DNA from: AP-15 sp963832875
GTDB lineage: Bacteria; Pseudomonadota; Alphaproteobacteria; ATCC43930; CGMCC-115725
Length of the DNA: 64,000 nt
NCBI GenBank assembly: GCA_963832875.1
Contig: CAWHWB010000013.1
Location: 161,399-225,398 of the forward strand
Direction: 5' to 3'
The notes below the pieces were generated by a model. That model searched no databases. It worked only from the letters and a program-made list of their open reading frames with translations, and was not told the origin of the DNA. Each line of letters starts with the position of its first letter. Positions within the stretch are counted from its first letter, which is position 1. This document shows, piece by piece, positions 34,756 through 45,792 of the stretch. Made by a program: the position numbers and the translations under genes.

Positions 34756-35528
34756 CGTGTCGTGAATAAGTGTCGCTCACCCGCGGTTGCCTGGATCGCC
34801 GCCGAGACGTGATCATAGCGAGGCTGGCCTGTTCTCGCCACGCTTTTGTAGAAATCCGAAACCCAACCCCCGTAATCCTTGTCCGGTTGATTTTCGACCC
34901 GTTCTCCAATTCCGTTGAATTGGTAATCGCTTTCGAGCCACCTAAATCCATCACCGATGAAGCGAAACACCGGGTCGTCGCAATCCGGTTTGATCCCGAA
35001 GATCATCATGCGTGACAGCATCTGCTGTTTGATCGCAAATGAGATCACGCTTGGATCAAAGCGTCCAAAAGACATTCTCCATTTCTGTGCCAATAGTTGA
35101 AGTGGGCCCTCACCGCCATCGTACAGCTTGGAGTAATCCTGGGGCTCGACCAGAAACCGATCCTTGGGCGCCGGGGCGAATCTCGGCGCACATAGTTCCG
35201 ACAGCCGTGACACTGCGAGATCCGGCGCCGGCAGGATCTCGGATTGCCACGACGTCGTGAAATACTTGATGCGGAACAGCCGGACGGTCGAGGTCAGTAG
35301 CTGTTGTTGCACCGCGAGCAACGCCGGCAGCTCGACGTTGTGCGGGTGCAGCTCGATCTCGATTACCGATTGGTCGAGCACCTGGAATTTGACAAAGCCG
35401 AGATTCTTCACCGCGAACGACGCGGCGTCGTAGTCGGGGGCAGAGTCGCCCAGAGCAGCGAGAAACTCGGTGCCGTCCTCGAGCACCCAGCGGCCATCGG
35501 GGGTGACCAACATAGAAAGGCGGTTCAC
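34605..35528 (-). CDS. PAS-like protein of unknown function
   Basis: The 307-residue protein starts at a GTG (35528) with GAGGGA nearby. Its C-terminal half carries a PAS_5-like pattern seen in many alphaproteobacterial sensors: PVFRFIGDGFRWL (about 185-197), WVSDFYKSVARTGQPRYDHV, then RYERLLLPWKTSSDEV. The N-terminal half (about 1-160) is unrecognised, and no signal peptide or output domain is visible. It converges on the GNAT-like gene and shares 151 bases with it, so at least one 3' end codes for a dispensable tail. Codon usage is less G+C-biased than in neighbouring genes. PAS assignment is a pattern judgement, not a search. Confidence 0.55.
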   Translation of the reverse strand: MNRLSMLVTPDGRWVLEDGTEFLAALGDSAPDYDAASFAVKNLGFVKFQVLDQSVIEIELHPHNVELPALLAVQQQLLTSTVRLFRIKYFTTSWQSEILPAPDLAVSRLSELCAPRFAPAPKDRFLVEPQDYSKLYDGGEGPLQLLAQKWRMSFGRFDPSVISFAIKQQMLSRMMIFGIKPDCDDPVFRFIGDGFRWLESDYQFNGIGERVENQPDKDYGGWVSDFYKSVARTGQPRYDHVSAAIQATAGERHLFTTRYERLLLPWKTSSDEVLVSMLSKILARDDATDFESPESENSSRSIAVKSS

Positions 35529-35706
35529 GGCATCCCTCGCAGCAGAACAGCGATCATCGGACCCTTGGTCGCCGATCCCCTAAACTAGATTGCAGAGGTT
35601 AACCAAGGATGAATCCCAGCCGTTATGACAGTGCCGATTGAGGAGGCAGGGCCGTGTTGGGCCGCCTCACAATATTTCTTAAGGAATTCATGCGCTACTG
35701 CGCGCC

Positions 35707-36249
35707 ATGGTCGAGATTGCCGGTTCTGCGATATCAAAACCGGGCGGCACACGCTGGGCGGTCATTGCCGCCATTGTTGCGATTATGGTTGCGAGCCTCG
35801 CGCTGCCGCGCGTCGGCGTGCCGCTGGGGTTCGGCGTCGCCGGCTATCTGACGATCCGCTTGAGTAAGCCGAACCAGGTTCTGCGCAGACGCGTTTTGTC
35901 GGCGGCGCAGCATCGCCGCGCCGCGGTTGTCGTCGGCGGCGCGACCTTCGCGGTGGCGACCCTGTTCAGCGCAACGATCGCCGGTCTCGATCTCGCCGCG
36001 CGGCTGGAAGCGCAGCTCTGCGACCGTCTCGAGACTGAGCGTGCCAAGCTGAGGCTCGGCGAGACGGTGCGGCAATGCGAAGAATTCGCCTGCGTCAGTG
36101 CGACGGTCATCAAACCCGCCACCGACAAAACCTTGGGGATCGCGGAATTGCATGGGTTCGCCCTCACCGAAATGCACGCCTATGGCTGGCGCCAAGCGCC
36201 CAATCAGTCGAGCGAGGTGCGGCGGGCCGAACTGTCGCGGGTACCATGA
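35707..36249 (+). CDS. Small membrane-anchored protein of unknown function
   Basis: The 180-residue product has two or three hydrophobic segments (about 18-50 and 75-97), then a charged, helical C-terminal region with two cysteines (LCDRLETERAKL, RQCEEFACVSATV). No ribosome binding site precedes the ATG at 35707. A good GAGGAGG lies upstream of a GTG at 35654 in another frame that encodes 65 residues and overlaps this start region, so the true start is doubtful. Family not recognised. Confidence 0.45.
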   Translation: MVEIAGSAISKPGGTRWAVIAAIVAIMVASLALPRVGVPLGFGVAGYLTIRLSKPNQVLRRRVLSAAQHRRAAVVVGGATFAVATLFSATIAGLDLAARLEAQLCDRLETERAKLRLGETVRQCEEFACVSATVIKPATDKTLGIAELHGFALTEMHAYGWRQAPNQSSEVRRAELSRVP

Positions 36250-36557
36250 CCGGCCGGCGACCGGAACTCGACCCTTCGAGATCCAACTCAGGGGCGATTT
36301 TCTGACGCCCGAGAACTAAACTCGCCGTCAAAGCAAAAAAACGAAACGACCGAAAATCAAGAACGGGGAGATATGAAGAGAATACCGAGGATATTGGCGC
36401 CGCCTCGTTTCCGCGCCGTCGATAAATCAAAGAGCGGCGGGCGGCCTCGAAGCAGCGCGGGTGAGACGGCGCTGTGCGATGATCCTGGCAGGAGGGGCGG
36501 GAGTGACGCCGCCGCCAAACGGCAAGAATTGCCGCTTCAAAGCGATACGAACCGGTA
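36250..36557. other. Gap before the efflux pump gene, no supported gene
   Basis: About 308 bases. A 61-codon frame at 36373-36558 has a GGGGAG close to its ATG but a low-complexity, Arg/Ser-rich product resembling no family. I do not call it a gene. The efflux-pump promoter should be here. Confidence 0.45.
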
Positions 36558-38093
36558 ATGACGGTTCCCCGGCCGCGGGCGCGACGCGGCTTGCCCTCGG
36601 CCCCGCCGCGAGCGCCGCCGGGGCAAGAAATACCAGCCGAAATCGGCGTCGAGGCCGCCCTATTATCAAGGTCGGGGCGACGCCAGGCGACCCTTGCCCT
36701 GATGATCGCCACGGCGATGCAGGCGTTCGACGCGACGATCGCCAATGTCGCCCTGCCGCAGCTCGAACGCGGTTTGGGCGGCGGCATCGACCTCGGCTCC
36801 TGGGTGATGGCCAGCTATCTTTGCGCCTCGGCGGTGACGGCGCTGATGACCGGACGGTTTCGCCGCCGCTGGGGCGCGCGGCCGGTTTTCTCCGTGGCGA
36901 TCGTGACGTTTGTCCTGGCCTCGCTGCTGTGCGCCTTCGCGACCGCCGCGGACGAGCTGATCCTCTTTCGCCTGATCCAGGGGGCCGCAGCCGGCATCAT
37001 TCAGCCCTTGGCGCAAGCGATCATCCTCGACCTCTATCCCAAGCGCGAACACGGCCGCATGCTGGCGATCTGGGGGGCGACGATCATGGCCGGGCCGATG
37101 CTGGGTCCGCTGCTGGGCGGCGTGATCACCGATCTCGCCTCGTGGCGGTGGATTTTTGCAATCAATGCGCCGATCGGGGCGATCGCGATGTTGGGCCTGG
37201 GTTCGATACCGTCCCGCGAAGCGCCGGACCGCGGCGGTCGGATCGACCGGATCGGGATCACATTGCTGATCATCGCCGTCAGTTCGCTCCAGCTGGCGCT
37301 CGAACGCAGCATCGGCCGCCCCTGGCCGCCCGCGCCGGATATCATCGGCGCAGCCGCCGTTGCCGTCATCGCCCTCGGCGCGATCGCAGTCCAGAGCCGG
37401 CGTTCGCGTTTTCTGGTATTCCAATTCGATCTTTTTCTTGACGCAAACTTTGCGCTCGCCGCCGCCTACACTTTCCTGATCGGCGCCCTGCTGTTTACGA
37501 CGATTGTCTTTGTGCCGGCGCTGAGCGAAGGCCCGCTCGGCTGGGACGCGACGCAGGCCGGCCTGGCGATCGCCCCGCGCGGCGTCGGAACGATGGCGAC
37601 GATGCTCGCGATCCGTTATGTGATCGACCGGGTCGACCATCGCGCCCTGATCGCGATTGGCTTGGTCGTAACCGGCGGCGCGCTCGAATTGATGTCGCAA
37701 GTGCCGTCCCAGGGAGGAGAATTCTGGCTGGCGACGACCAGCGCGGCACAAGGAATCGGCGTCGGGATGGTGTTCACCCCGCTCGCCACCCTCGCCTTCT
37801 CGACCCTCAGCCCCGAGCTGCGCACCGATGCGGCCGGGGTTTGGAGCCTATCGCGGCAACTGGGATGTGCGGCCGGCGTGGCCGTTATGACGGCGGTGCT
37901 GCAGGGAAAGATCGCAAGCGGGATCGGCGCCTTCAACCGCCTTGACGCGATCGCCGGGGCTTCATCGATGCCGGCGTTTGCGGCTGCCGCGTTCGCGGCT
38001 TATACGGACTGCTTCAAAATCTTGGCGATCGCTGCCGGGGCGATGATTCCCGGAGTCCTGCTGTTTCGCAGCGGGCATCCGACCAGCCGATAG
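36558..38093 (+). CDS. DHA2 family (EmrB/QacA-type) MFS efflux transporter
   Basis: The 511-residue inner-membrane transporter has about 14 hydrophobic segments. AFDATIANVALPQLERGL is the DHA2 motif D1 (LDxTIVNVALP type), GRFRRRWGARPVF is motif A, and GPLLGGVITDLASWRWIFAINAPIGAIA is motif C/D2. It should export drugs or other small molecules by proton antiport. There is no adjacent EmrA-type adaptor or outer-membrane channel. The first about 40 residues are Arg/Pro-rich and unlike the family, and the ATG lacks a good ribosome binding site, so the real start may lie inside this segment. Confidence 0.88.
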   Translation: MTVPRPRARRGLPSAPPRAPPGQEIPAEIGVEAALLSRSGRRQATLALMIATAMQAFDATIANVALPQLERGLGGGIDLGSWVMASYLCASAVTALMTGRFRRRWGARPVFSVAIVTFVLASLLCAFATAADELILFRLIQGAAAGIIQPLAQAIILDLYPKREHGRMLAIWGATIMAGPMLGPLLGGVITDLASWRWIFAINAPIGAIAMLGLGSIPSREAPDRGGRIDRIGITLLIIAVSSLQLALERSIGRPWPPAPDIIGAAAVAVIALGAIAVQSRRSRFLVFQFDLFLDANFALAAAYTFLIGALLFTTIVFVPALSEGPLGWDATQAGLAIAPRGVGTMATMLAIRYVIDRVDHRALIAIGLVVTGGALELMSQVPSQGGEFWLATTSAAQGIGVGMVFTPLATLAFSTLSPELRTDAAGVWSLSRQLGCAAGVAVMTAVLQGKIASGIGAFNRLDAIAGASSMPAFAAAAFAAYTDCFKILAIAAGAMIPGVLLFRSGHPTSR

Positions 38094-38177
38094 ACGCAGC
38101 AGCGCCAAGCGAGCTATCCCCTCGTGCCGAGCCGGTGAGCGCGGCCCGTCAACCGCGGCGGCGCCCTCAGCCGGCGG

Positions 38178-40352
<2,175 letters not shown>

Positions 40353-40908
40353 TCAGCCGACCTGCCGATCGGCTCAATCGACCCAGCGAGCCGCCGGCAT
40401 CAGCCGGCGAAGGGGGTAGTAACCGCGGCATTCGGCCCAATCGGCAGCACCCGTTTTCATCGAACCCTCCGTCGCCGCTTCCGCGCGCGTGGGCTCGCCG
40501 ATCGCGCGCGGGCCCGTTTCGAACCGGCGCCGTGGCCAACCCTTGGCAATAATCGATGCCGTCGGCTAACATATGCTTACCGGACGTTGTACTTGCGGCT
40601 GGCCGATGATTACGGGTTCGGGCCCGCCGGATCGACCGGCGCCTCGCTCGGCTGATCAGTTAGTCGGCCCGCATCAACGCACGTCGCGGGCGATCAGCGG
40701 AGGCGGGTCCGGCGCCGGCCGCGTTCGACCGGCGCCCACGCCCTGCGCTCCCAGACGCTCTCTTGCCGAGAGGCTTGTTTGAAGTATAGCGCAGGCTATG
40801 CAAGTATATCCTGCCGGTTTTGTTGCGGCCTTCGCGCGATCGCCGACAGCGGCGCGGCGCGCTCGCCTCCGCACTCAGCAGCGCGGATGACGCCCGGCCG
40901 CCGACGAT
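40353..40908. other. Intergenic region upstream of the sensor kinase gene
   Basis: About 556 bases with no convincing gene. A small A+T-rich island near 40780-40810 holds an imperfect palindrome, ATAGC-GCAG-GCTAT, flanked by GTATA on both sides. It could be an operator or part of the promoter of the minus-strand kinase gene, although it lies more than 400 bases from that start. Confidence 0.4.
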
Positions 40909-42315
40909 TTAGGATAGGCACCCCAGTTCCGACGCGCCTTCGGGCCCGGGATGGGCGATTTCAAGGGCAGCGAGGGCGCCGAGGTTGATCGGCTTGAGCG
41001 GAGCCCGCGGACGCAGGCTGCCGATTTCGGCAATCGATTTGCCTAAGGTGTCGGCGATGATTGCCGCGGCTATCGGCCCGCAGATGCGACCCTGACAGAA
41101 CCCCATTCCGCACCGCGTGAAGGCCTTGAGCTGGTTTGGACCGGAAGCGCCGAGACGGGCGGCCTGCCGGATGCAACCGACCGAAACCTCCTCGCAGCGG
41201 CAGGCCACGATCTTGTCATCTTCTGGGGCGAGAACCGAGTGCAGCGGACGATAGAGGCGGTCAAGAAACCGGCGCGGCGCGCGCTGCCGCTCGAATGCCG
41301 CACGGATCGGCTGGGCGCGTCGATCGCGCTCCGCCTCGCCGATATGGCCGAGCAGCATCGCCGCGTCGAGCGCGGCAAGCTGTCCCGACAGGACCGCCGC
41401 CGCGGCGCCGGCGATCCCGCCGCCGTCTCCAGCCACCGCGACGCAGGGCAGGCTGGTTTGGCCCCAGGCATCGAGCGCGGGTCGCCAGCTGAGCTGCTCT
41501 TCGTCCCAATCGTGATGCAGTTGCAAGGCTTGGCTCATCTGCACATTCGGGATCACCCCTTCATGCAGCAAAAGCTGATCGGCAGCGATCTCGCCGGCGT
41601 TCCACCCGACGCGCTCCAGGCCGGTCCGGCCGATCGCTCGCAGGGCGCGCACACCGCGCAGGATCGGAATGCCGGCGCGTCTTACCACCGCCAGCAATCG
41701 CAACCCCTTGACCAGCGGCGCGCGACCCGGCCAGCGGTTCCACAACAGCCGAGCGGCTTCGCGGTAATTCTCTGACGGCGTCGTCTCGAGGATCGCAGCG
41801 GGGGGCGCCCCAGCGCGCGTCAGCTGAGCAGCGACCGAGTAGACCAGCGGGCCCTGTCCCGCCAGCACTGTGCGCCCTTCCGGAACGAGGTCCGAGGTCT
41901 TCAGCAGAACCTGCGCAGCGCCGGCCGTCATCACCCCCGGCAACGTCCAACCCGAGATCGGCATCGGGCGTTCAATGGCCCCGGTGGCGAGCAGCACTCT
42001 GCGAGCGGACACTACTGCAATCGATCCCAAGGCGTCGAGATAGAGTGTGCCATCGGGCTCGACGTGCCACACTGTGGTACCCGGCCGATAATCGACGCGG
42101 CTGGCGCGCAGGGCCGCGGCAAGCGAGCGGCCGGCAAGGTCATCGGGACCGAGCAGGCTGCCAGGCAGAACGCCTTCGGCTGTGCGATAGACCTGACCGC
42201 CCGGCGCGACCTGCTCATCGACGAGCATCGTGTCGATGCCAAGTTCGTCGGCGAGCACGGCCGCCGCCATGCCGGCCGGACCGGCGCCGATCACCGCAAA
42301 ATCGAGCGATTTCAT
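40909..42315 (-). CDS. FAD-dependent oxidoreductase subunit (HcnB/OoxA-like)
   Basis: The 468-residue flavoprotein has the dinucleotide motif VIGAGPAGM at about residues 8-16, a second GIAGAAAA-type NAD-like region around 315, and a C-terminal BFD-like 2Fe-2S region (CRCEEVS near 378 and CGMGFCQGRIC near 406). Size and layout equal HcnB of hydrogen cyanide synthase and OoxA-type subunits of opine or hydroxyproline dehydrogenases. The ATG at 42315 overlaps the upstream gene's stop as ATGA. It forms a heterotrimer with the two preceding genes in the family. The substrate is an amino-acid-like amine, not identifiable here. Confidence 0.85.
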   Translation of the reverse strand: MKSLDFAVIGAGPAGMAAAVLADELGIDTMLVDEQVAPGGQVYRTAEGVLPGSLLGPDDLAGRSLAAALRASRVDYRPGTTVWHVEPDGTLYLDALGSIAVVSARRVLLATGAIERPMPISGWTLPGVMTAGAAQVLLKTSDLVPEGRTVLAGQGPLVYSVAAQLTRAGAPPAAILETTPSENYREAARLLWNRWPGRAPLVKGLRLLAVVRRAGIPILRGVRALRAIGRTGLERVGWNAGEIAADQLLLHEGVIPNVQMSQALQLHHDWDEEQLSWRPALDAWGQTSLPCVAVAGDGGGIAGAAAAVLSGQLAALDAAMLLGHIGEAERDRRAQPIRAAFERQRAPRRFLDRLYRPLHSVLAPEDDKIVACRCEEVSVGCIRQAARLGASGPNQLKAFTRCGMGFCQGRICGPIAAAIIADTLGKSIAEIGSLRPRAPLKPINLGALAALEIAHPGPEGASELGCLS

Positions 42316-42617
42316 GCCGCGGGGTCGATCCACCGGGGCCGCGATTGACGGCGGATGCGCATACCGGGTCGCGCCGCCACCAGGCAGCTTTGTCGGTTCG
42401 GCACGCCGTCAATTTCAGCAAGGCAGCCGAAGCAGATCCCGATCATGCAATAGGGTGCCTGCTCGGAGCCGTCGATCGAGGTGTCGCTGAAACTGCGGAA
42501 CCCGGCCGAGAGCATCGCCGCCGCTGCCGATGCGCCGATCGGAACCCGGACCCGGCGGCCTTCGACGATCACGGCGACGGTGGCCGCCGGCGCGCTGTCA
42601 GGCCGCGGCCGGAACAT
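42312..42617 (-). CDS. Small 2Fe-2S subunit of amine/opine dehydrogenase (HcnA-like)
   Basis: The 101-residue protein carries one plant-type ferredoxin cluster motif. C57, C62 and C65 lie in YCMIGICFGC, and C78 in RQSC, a C-x4-C-x2-C-x12-C spacing as in HcnA and OoxC-type subunits. It presumably passes electrons from the two flavin subunits. Its ATG lies 20 bases inside the preceding oxidoreductase gene and its stop overlaps the next start, so all three genes are tightly coupled. Confidence 0.85.
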   Translation of the reverse strand: MFRPRPDSAPAATVAVIVEGRRVRVPIGASAAAAMLSAGFRSFSDTSIDGSEQAPYCMIGICFGCLAEIDGVPNRQSCLVAARPGMRIRRQSRPRWIDPAA

Positions 42618-43713
42618 CGAATCGCCTCGCCGAAAACGGATCGAGCGCCCGTTCCAACGCGCCGGCCGCGATCATCGGTGCGAAAACGTTGGCATGCGCC
42701 CCGGCCAGGGTCACGCCGCTGTGACAGTTGGCGGTGAAGGCGCCGGAGAAGCGTTCGGACTGGTCATAGATCGGCAGGCCGTCGGGCGGCATCACGCGCA
42801 GCGCGGCCCAGGCGCGGACGATCTGCAGATCGGCCAGCCACGGGAAGGAGAGCACCGCGCGCCGCGCGATGGCCCGCATCACCGCGGGTTTCTGGCCGGT
42901 GTCGAAGCCGACATCTTCCTGGCTGTCGCCGAGCATGATCGCGCCTTCGACGGTCTGCCGGATCGTGGTGGTCGGCATCGGCAACCGCCGCGGCACCCGC
43001 TCGGTCACGAGGATCTGCCCCCTCTGGGGCCGTACCGCCGCTTTCAGTCCGAACCGCGGCGCCAAACGCGCGTTGCCGAGACCGGCGGCAAGGACAACTC
43101 TGGGCGCACCCAACTCGCCGTCGACAGTAGGGATGCGAAAGTCGCCAGGCGCCACCGCGGCCTCGGCGATCGAAAGGTTGGGGATGTAGCGCCCGCCATT
43201 GTCGACAAACCCCTGGTGCAGCGCGTGAAGCAGGTTGAGCGGGTTCGCGTGGCCGTCATAAGGAGTGTAGGATGCGCCGGTCACCGCCGGCCCGACCCCA
43301 GGCAGCATATCGGCGACCTCGCGGTGATCGAGCATGCGATAATCGAAGCCGAAATTGCCGCTTTGCTGACGCATCCGCTCCATGCGCAGATGGCGCTCGG
43401 CTAGCTCGGGCGCACCGAGACAGAGATGAAGGCCGCCCTGCCGCTCGTGCCCGACTGCGATCCCGGTTTTGTCCAGCAATTCGGCGGCGAGCCTCGGCCA
43501 CTCGTCGGCGGAGCGCCGCGTCCAGCGCTGATAGTGCGGCGCGCCGTCGCCTTTGCTCTGCACCCAGATAAGCCCGAAATTGCCCCGCGACGCGCGGAAC
43601 GCGACATCGCCTTCATCGACCAAGACCGTCCGCAATCCGGCGCGGGCGATCCCATAGGCTATCGCCGAGCCGACCAGACCGCCGCCGATTACGATCGCAT
43701 CATAGCGCGTCAC
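42598..43713 (-). CDS. DAO-type FAD oxidoreductase (HcnC/OoxB-like catalytic subunit)
   Basis: The 371-residue flavoenzyme of the D-amino-acid-oxidase fold starts at a GTG (43713) seven bases after GGAGGAG, directly before YDAIVIGGGLVGSAIAYGIARAG. Later family features are SRGNFGLIWVQSKG and the C-terminal NCHSGVTLAGAHANVFAPMI. It would oxidise an amino-acid-like substrate and feed electrons to the two downstream subunits. The first gene of the operon, it is divergent from the TerB-DnaJ gene. Glycine (cyanide synthase), opines or D-hydroxyproline are all possible; the substrate cannot be chosen from sequence. Confidence 0.87.
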   Translation of the reverse strand: MTRYDAIVIGGGLVGSAIAYGIARAGLRTVLVDEGDVAFRASRGNFGLIWVQSKGDGAPHYQRWTRRSADEWPRLAAELLDKTGIAVGHERQGGLHLCLGAPELAERHLRMERMRQQSGNFGFDYRMLDHREVADMLPGVGPAVTGASYTPYDGHANPLNLLHALHQGFVDNGGRYIPNLSIAEAAVAPGDFRIPTVDGELGAPRVVLAAGLGNARLAPRFGLKAAVRPQRGQILVTERVPRRLPMPTTTIRQTVEGAIMLGDSQEDVGFDTGQKPAVMRAIARRAVLSFPWLADLQIVRAWAALRVMPPDGLPIYDQSERFSGAFTANCHSGVTLAGAHANVFAPMIAAGALERALDPFSARRFDVPAAA

Positions 43714-43846
43714 CTCGCGTCTCCTCCGCTCGCCTCGACTTGCGTTTCGGCCGCCGAACAGTAGCATGAGCGGAAACTAGAGGAGAACCGACAGAACGGC
43801 GCCGCTGCGCCGGCTCGATCGGTTTGGCACCACGGTTTCGGGTCCG

Positions 43847-44602
43847 ATGAGCTTTGTAGGCCGCATCATCTCGAGCGCTCGCGAGCTGTCCTTCGGCGGT
43901 CCCCTCGGAGCTTTGCTCGATCGCGCCGCGCGCCACGTTCCGCACTGGCACGGACCCGGCCATGGCGAACGAGCGCATGCCGATCCTCACCGCCGGATTG
44001 CGTTCACGATCGCGGTCATCGCTCTGGGCGCCAAGATGGCCAGGGCCGACGGCGCCGTCACTCGCGAGGAGGTCGCTGCCTTTCGCGAGGTCTTTCAGAT
44101 CCCGCCGGGCGAGGAAGAGCACGTCCGCCTCGTCTTCGACCTGGCGCGCCGCAGCACCCACGGGTTTGAGAGCTATGCGCGGCAAGTCGGGCGTCTGTTC
44201 GCCGCTGATCGGGCAGTGCTGGAGGATCTCCTCGGCGGATTGTTTCATATCGCGCTCGCGGATGGCTGTTTGCGCTCGGCCGAGGACGAATATCTGCGCG
44301 AAGTCGCACGCCTCTTCGGCTTTTCCGGCGGCGACTACCTGCGCATTCGCGCGCATTACGCCGTTACCGAGGACGTGCGGGCCGAAGATCCCCACATCAT
44401 TCTCGGCGTCGAGCCCGGCGTATCGCCGGATGCTCTTCGGACCGCCTACCATCGCCTGGTGCGCGAGAGCCATCCCGATCTCGTCATCGCCCAGGGCTTA
44501 CCGCCCGAGTGCGTCGCGCTGGCAACCGCCAGAGCAGCGCGCATCAACGCCGCGTATGACCGGTTGACGAGGGGGCATTTCGGGCCGGTTGCGCCAGGAT
44601 GA
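43847..44602 (+). CDS. TerB-DnaJ domain protein (DjlA-like co-chaperone)
   Basis: The 251-residue protein has a TerB-like helical domain (about 48-170, with KMARADGAVTREEVAAF and HIALADGCLRSAEDEYL, the repeated acidic D-G turns) and a C-terminal J domain. His209-Pro210-Asp211 in ESHPDLV is the motif that stimulates DnaK. This order matches DjlA-type proteins, but a membrane anchor is not obvious at the N-terminus. Its stop overlaps the amidase start (ATGA), so the two proteins are made together. The client is unknown; a role in envelope stress is inference. Confidence 0.87.
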   Translation: MSFVGRIISSARELSFGGPLGALLDRAARHVPHWHGPGHGERAHADPHRRIAFTIAVIALGAKMARADGAVTREEVAAFREVFQIPPGEEEHVRLVFDLARRSTHGFESYARQVGRLFAADRAVLEDLLGGLFHIALADGCLRSAEDEYLREVARLFGFSGGDYLRIRAHYAVTEDVRAEDPHIILGVEPGVSPDALRTAYHRLVRESHPDLVIAQGLPPECVALATARAARINAAYDRLTRGHFGPVAPG

Positions 44603-45330
44603 TCGCTCCGGCGATCCGCGAGAGGCCCTCGCCCAACCACGACCGCCGCGGCGAGCCGCCGCGCATCGACATGCTGGTGCTGCATTATACCGGGATGCAA
44701 AGCGCCGAGGCGGCGCTCGATCGGCTGTGCGACCCAACCGCGCGGGTCAGCGCACATTATGTCGTCGACGAGGATGGCGCGGTTTGGCGGCTGGTGCCCG
44801 AGGCGCGGCGCGCGTTTCACGCCGGGCTGTCATGCTGGCAGGGCGAGCGCGACCTTAATTTCGTCTCGATCGGGGTCGAGATCGTCAATCCTGGACACGA
44901 ATGGGGCTACCGCCAGTTTGCCGAAATGCAGATGGCGGCGGTCGAATGGCTGTGCGCCGGGATCCTGTCCCGCCACCCGATCCCGCCGTTTCGGGTCGTC
45001 GGCCATTCCGACATCGCGCCCGACCGCAAGACCGATCCTGGGGAGCTCTTCGATTGGCCGCGCCTTGCCCGCGCCGGCGTCGGGATCTGGCCGGAACCGT
45101 GCCGCACAGAGCGGCACGACGAGGCCGACCGCACCCGCGCCATGGCCGACCTGGCCGCGATCGGCTATTGCGTCGCGCCGGGCGGCGATGGGCCTGCGAT
45201 CGAGCGACCGGCCGTTGCCGCCTTTCAGCGCCGCTTTCGTCCGGCCCGCGTCGACGGCGAGATCGACGGCGAAACCGCGCTGCGCCTCGGCGAAGTGCGA
45301 GCTGCCTTTGCCCGGTCGCGCGCGGCATAA
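44599..45330 (+). CDS. N-acetylmuramoyl-L-alanine amidase with peptidoglycan-binding domain (AmiD-like)
   Basis: The 243-residue enzyme is an amidase_2 family zinc hydrolase followed by a C-terminal PG_binding_1 domain (about 175-235). Zinc ligands are His29 (LHYTGM), His136 (VGHSDIA) and Asp146 (KTDPGE), with Glu94 in IGVEIVNPG as likely catalytic base. It cleaves the amide between muramic acid and the peptide stem. No signal peptide is visible, so it could be a cytosolic AmpD/AmiD-type recycling enzyme or use an unrecognised export route. It is translationally coupled to the TerB-DnaJ gene. Confidence 0.9.
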   Translation: MIAPAIRERPSPNHDRRGEPPRIDMLVLHYTGMQSAEAALDRLCDPTARVSAHYVVDEDGAVWRLVPEARRAFHAGLSCWQGERDLNFVSIGVEIVNPGHEWGYRQFAEMQMAAVEWLCAGILSRHPIPPFRVVGHSDIAPDRKTDPGELFDWPRLARAGVGIWPEPCRTERHDEADRTRAMADLAAIGYCVAPGGDGPAIERPAVAAFQRRFRPARVDGEIDGETALRLGEVRAAFARSRAA

Positions 45331-45393
45331 CGGGCCCACCTCGGCGCCTTTCATCGCCTCTGCGCCGATCCGAAAACAATGCGGCGACGGGCC

Positions 45394-45792
45394 CTAGTTG
45401 AGGCGCGAGGGACGGCGCCGCTCGCCTTGGCGGCGAACGATCTGGCCGGCCTGATGGTGGGCGATCCGCCACATCCCGTCCTCGCGGACAAACAGGTTGC
45501 TGGCGGCGAGGCTGCCGCCGTCGAGCTCCTCCTCGCACAGCACCAGGGCGACGTCGCCGTAAAGCATGACGCTCTCGTCGTAACATGCGATGCGCGGCGC
45601 GTCCGGGTTGGAAAGAATCCCGCTCCAGCTCGATATGATCGCCTCCCGACCGGTCAGCGCAGTCCATCCCGGGTGCAGACAGGCGACCGGCGCGCGCTGT
45701 GCCCAGACAGCGGCCATTGCGGCGACATCGCGCATCGTGAACGCGCGGTAGAATTCGAGATTGGCGGCCAGTACCGCATCATGGTCGGTCAT
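45394..45792 (-). CDS. NTF2-like (SnoaL/DUF4440-type) protein
   Basis: The 132-residue cytosolic protein is a small cone-shaped NTF2-like domain. An N-terminal helix pair (LEFYRAFTMRDVAAMAAVWAQ) leads to a beta-sheet with CLHPGWTALTGREAIISSW and a closing NLFVREDGMWRIAHHQAG. The ATG at 45792 follows CAGGGATCAG. Members are enzymes or dimerising ligand-binding proteins of many kinds; no function is deducible. It is divergent from urtA. Confidence 0.8.
   Translation of the reverse strand: MTDHDAVLAANLEFYRAFTMRDVAAMAAVWAQRAPVACLHPGWTALTGREAIISSWSGILSNPDAPRIACYDESVMLYGDVALVLCEEELDGGSLAASNLFVREDGMWRIAHHQAGQIVRRQGERRRPSRLN

Noticed and set aside
36373..36558. 61-codon frame with a nearby GGGGAG
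   Set aside because: Spacing to the ATG is too short and the product is Arg/Ser-rich without any resemblance; more likely untranslated leader of the efflux pump gene.
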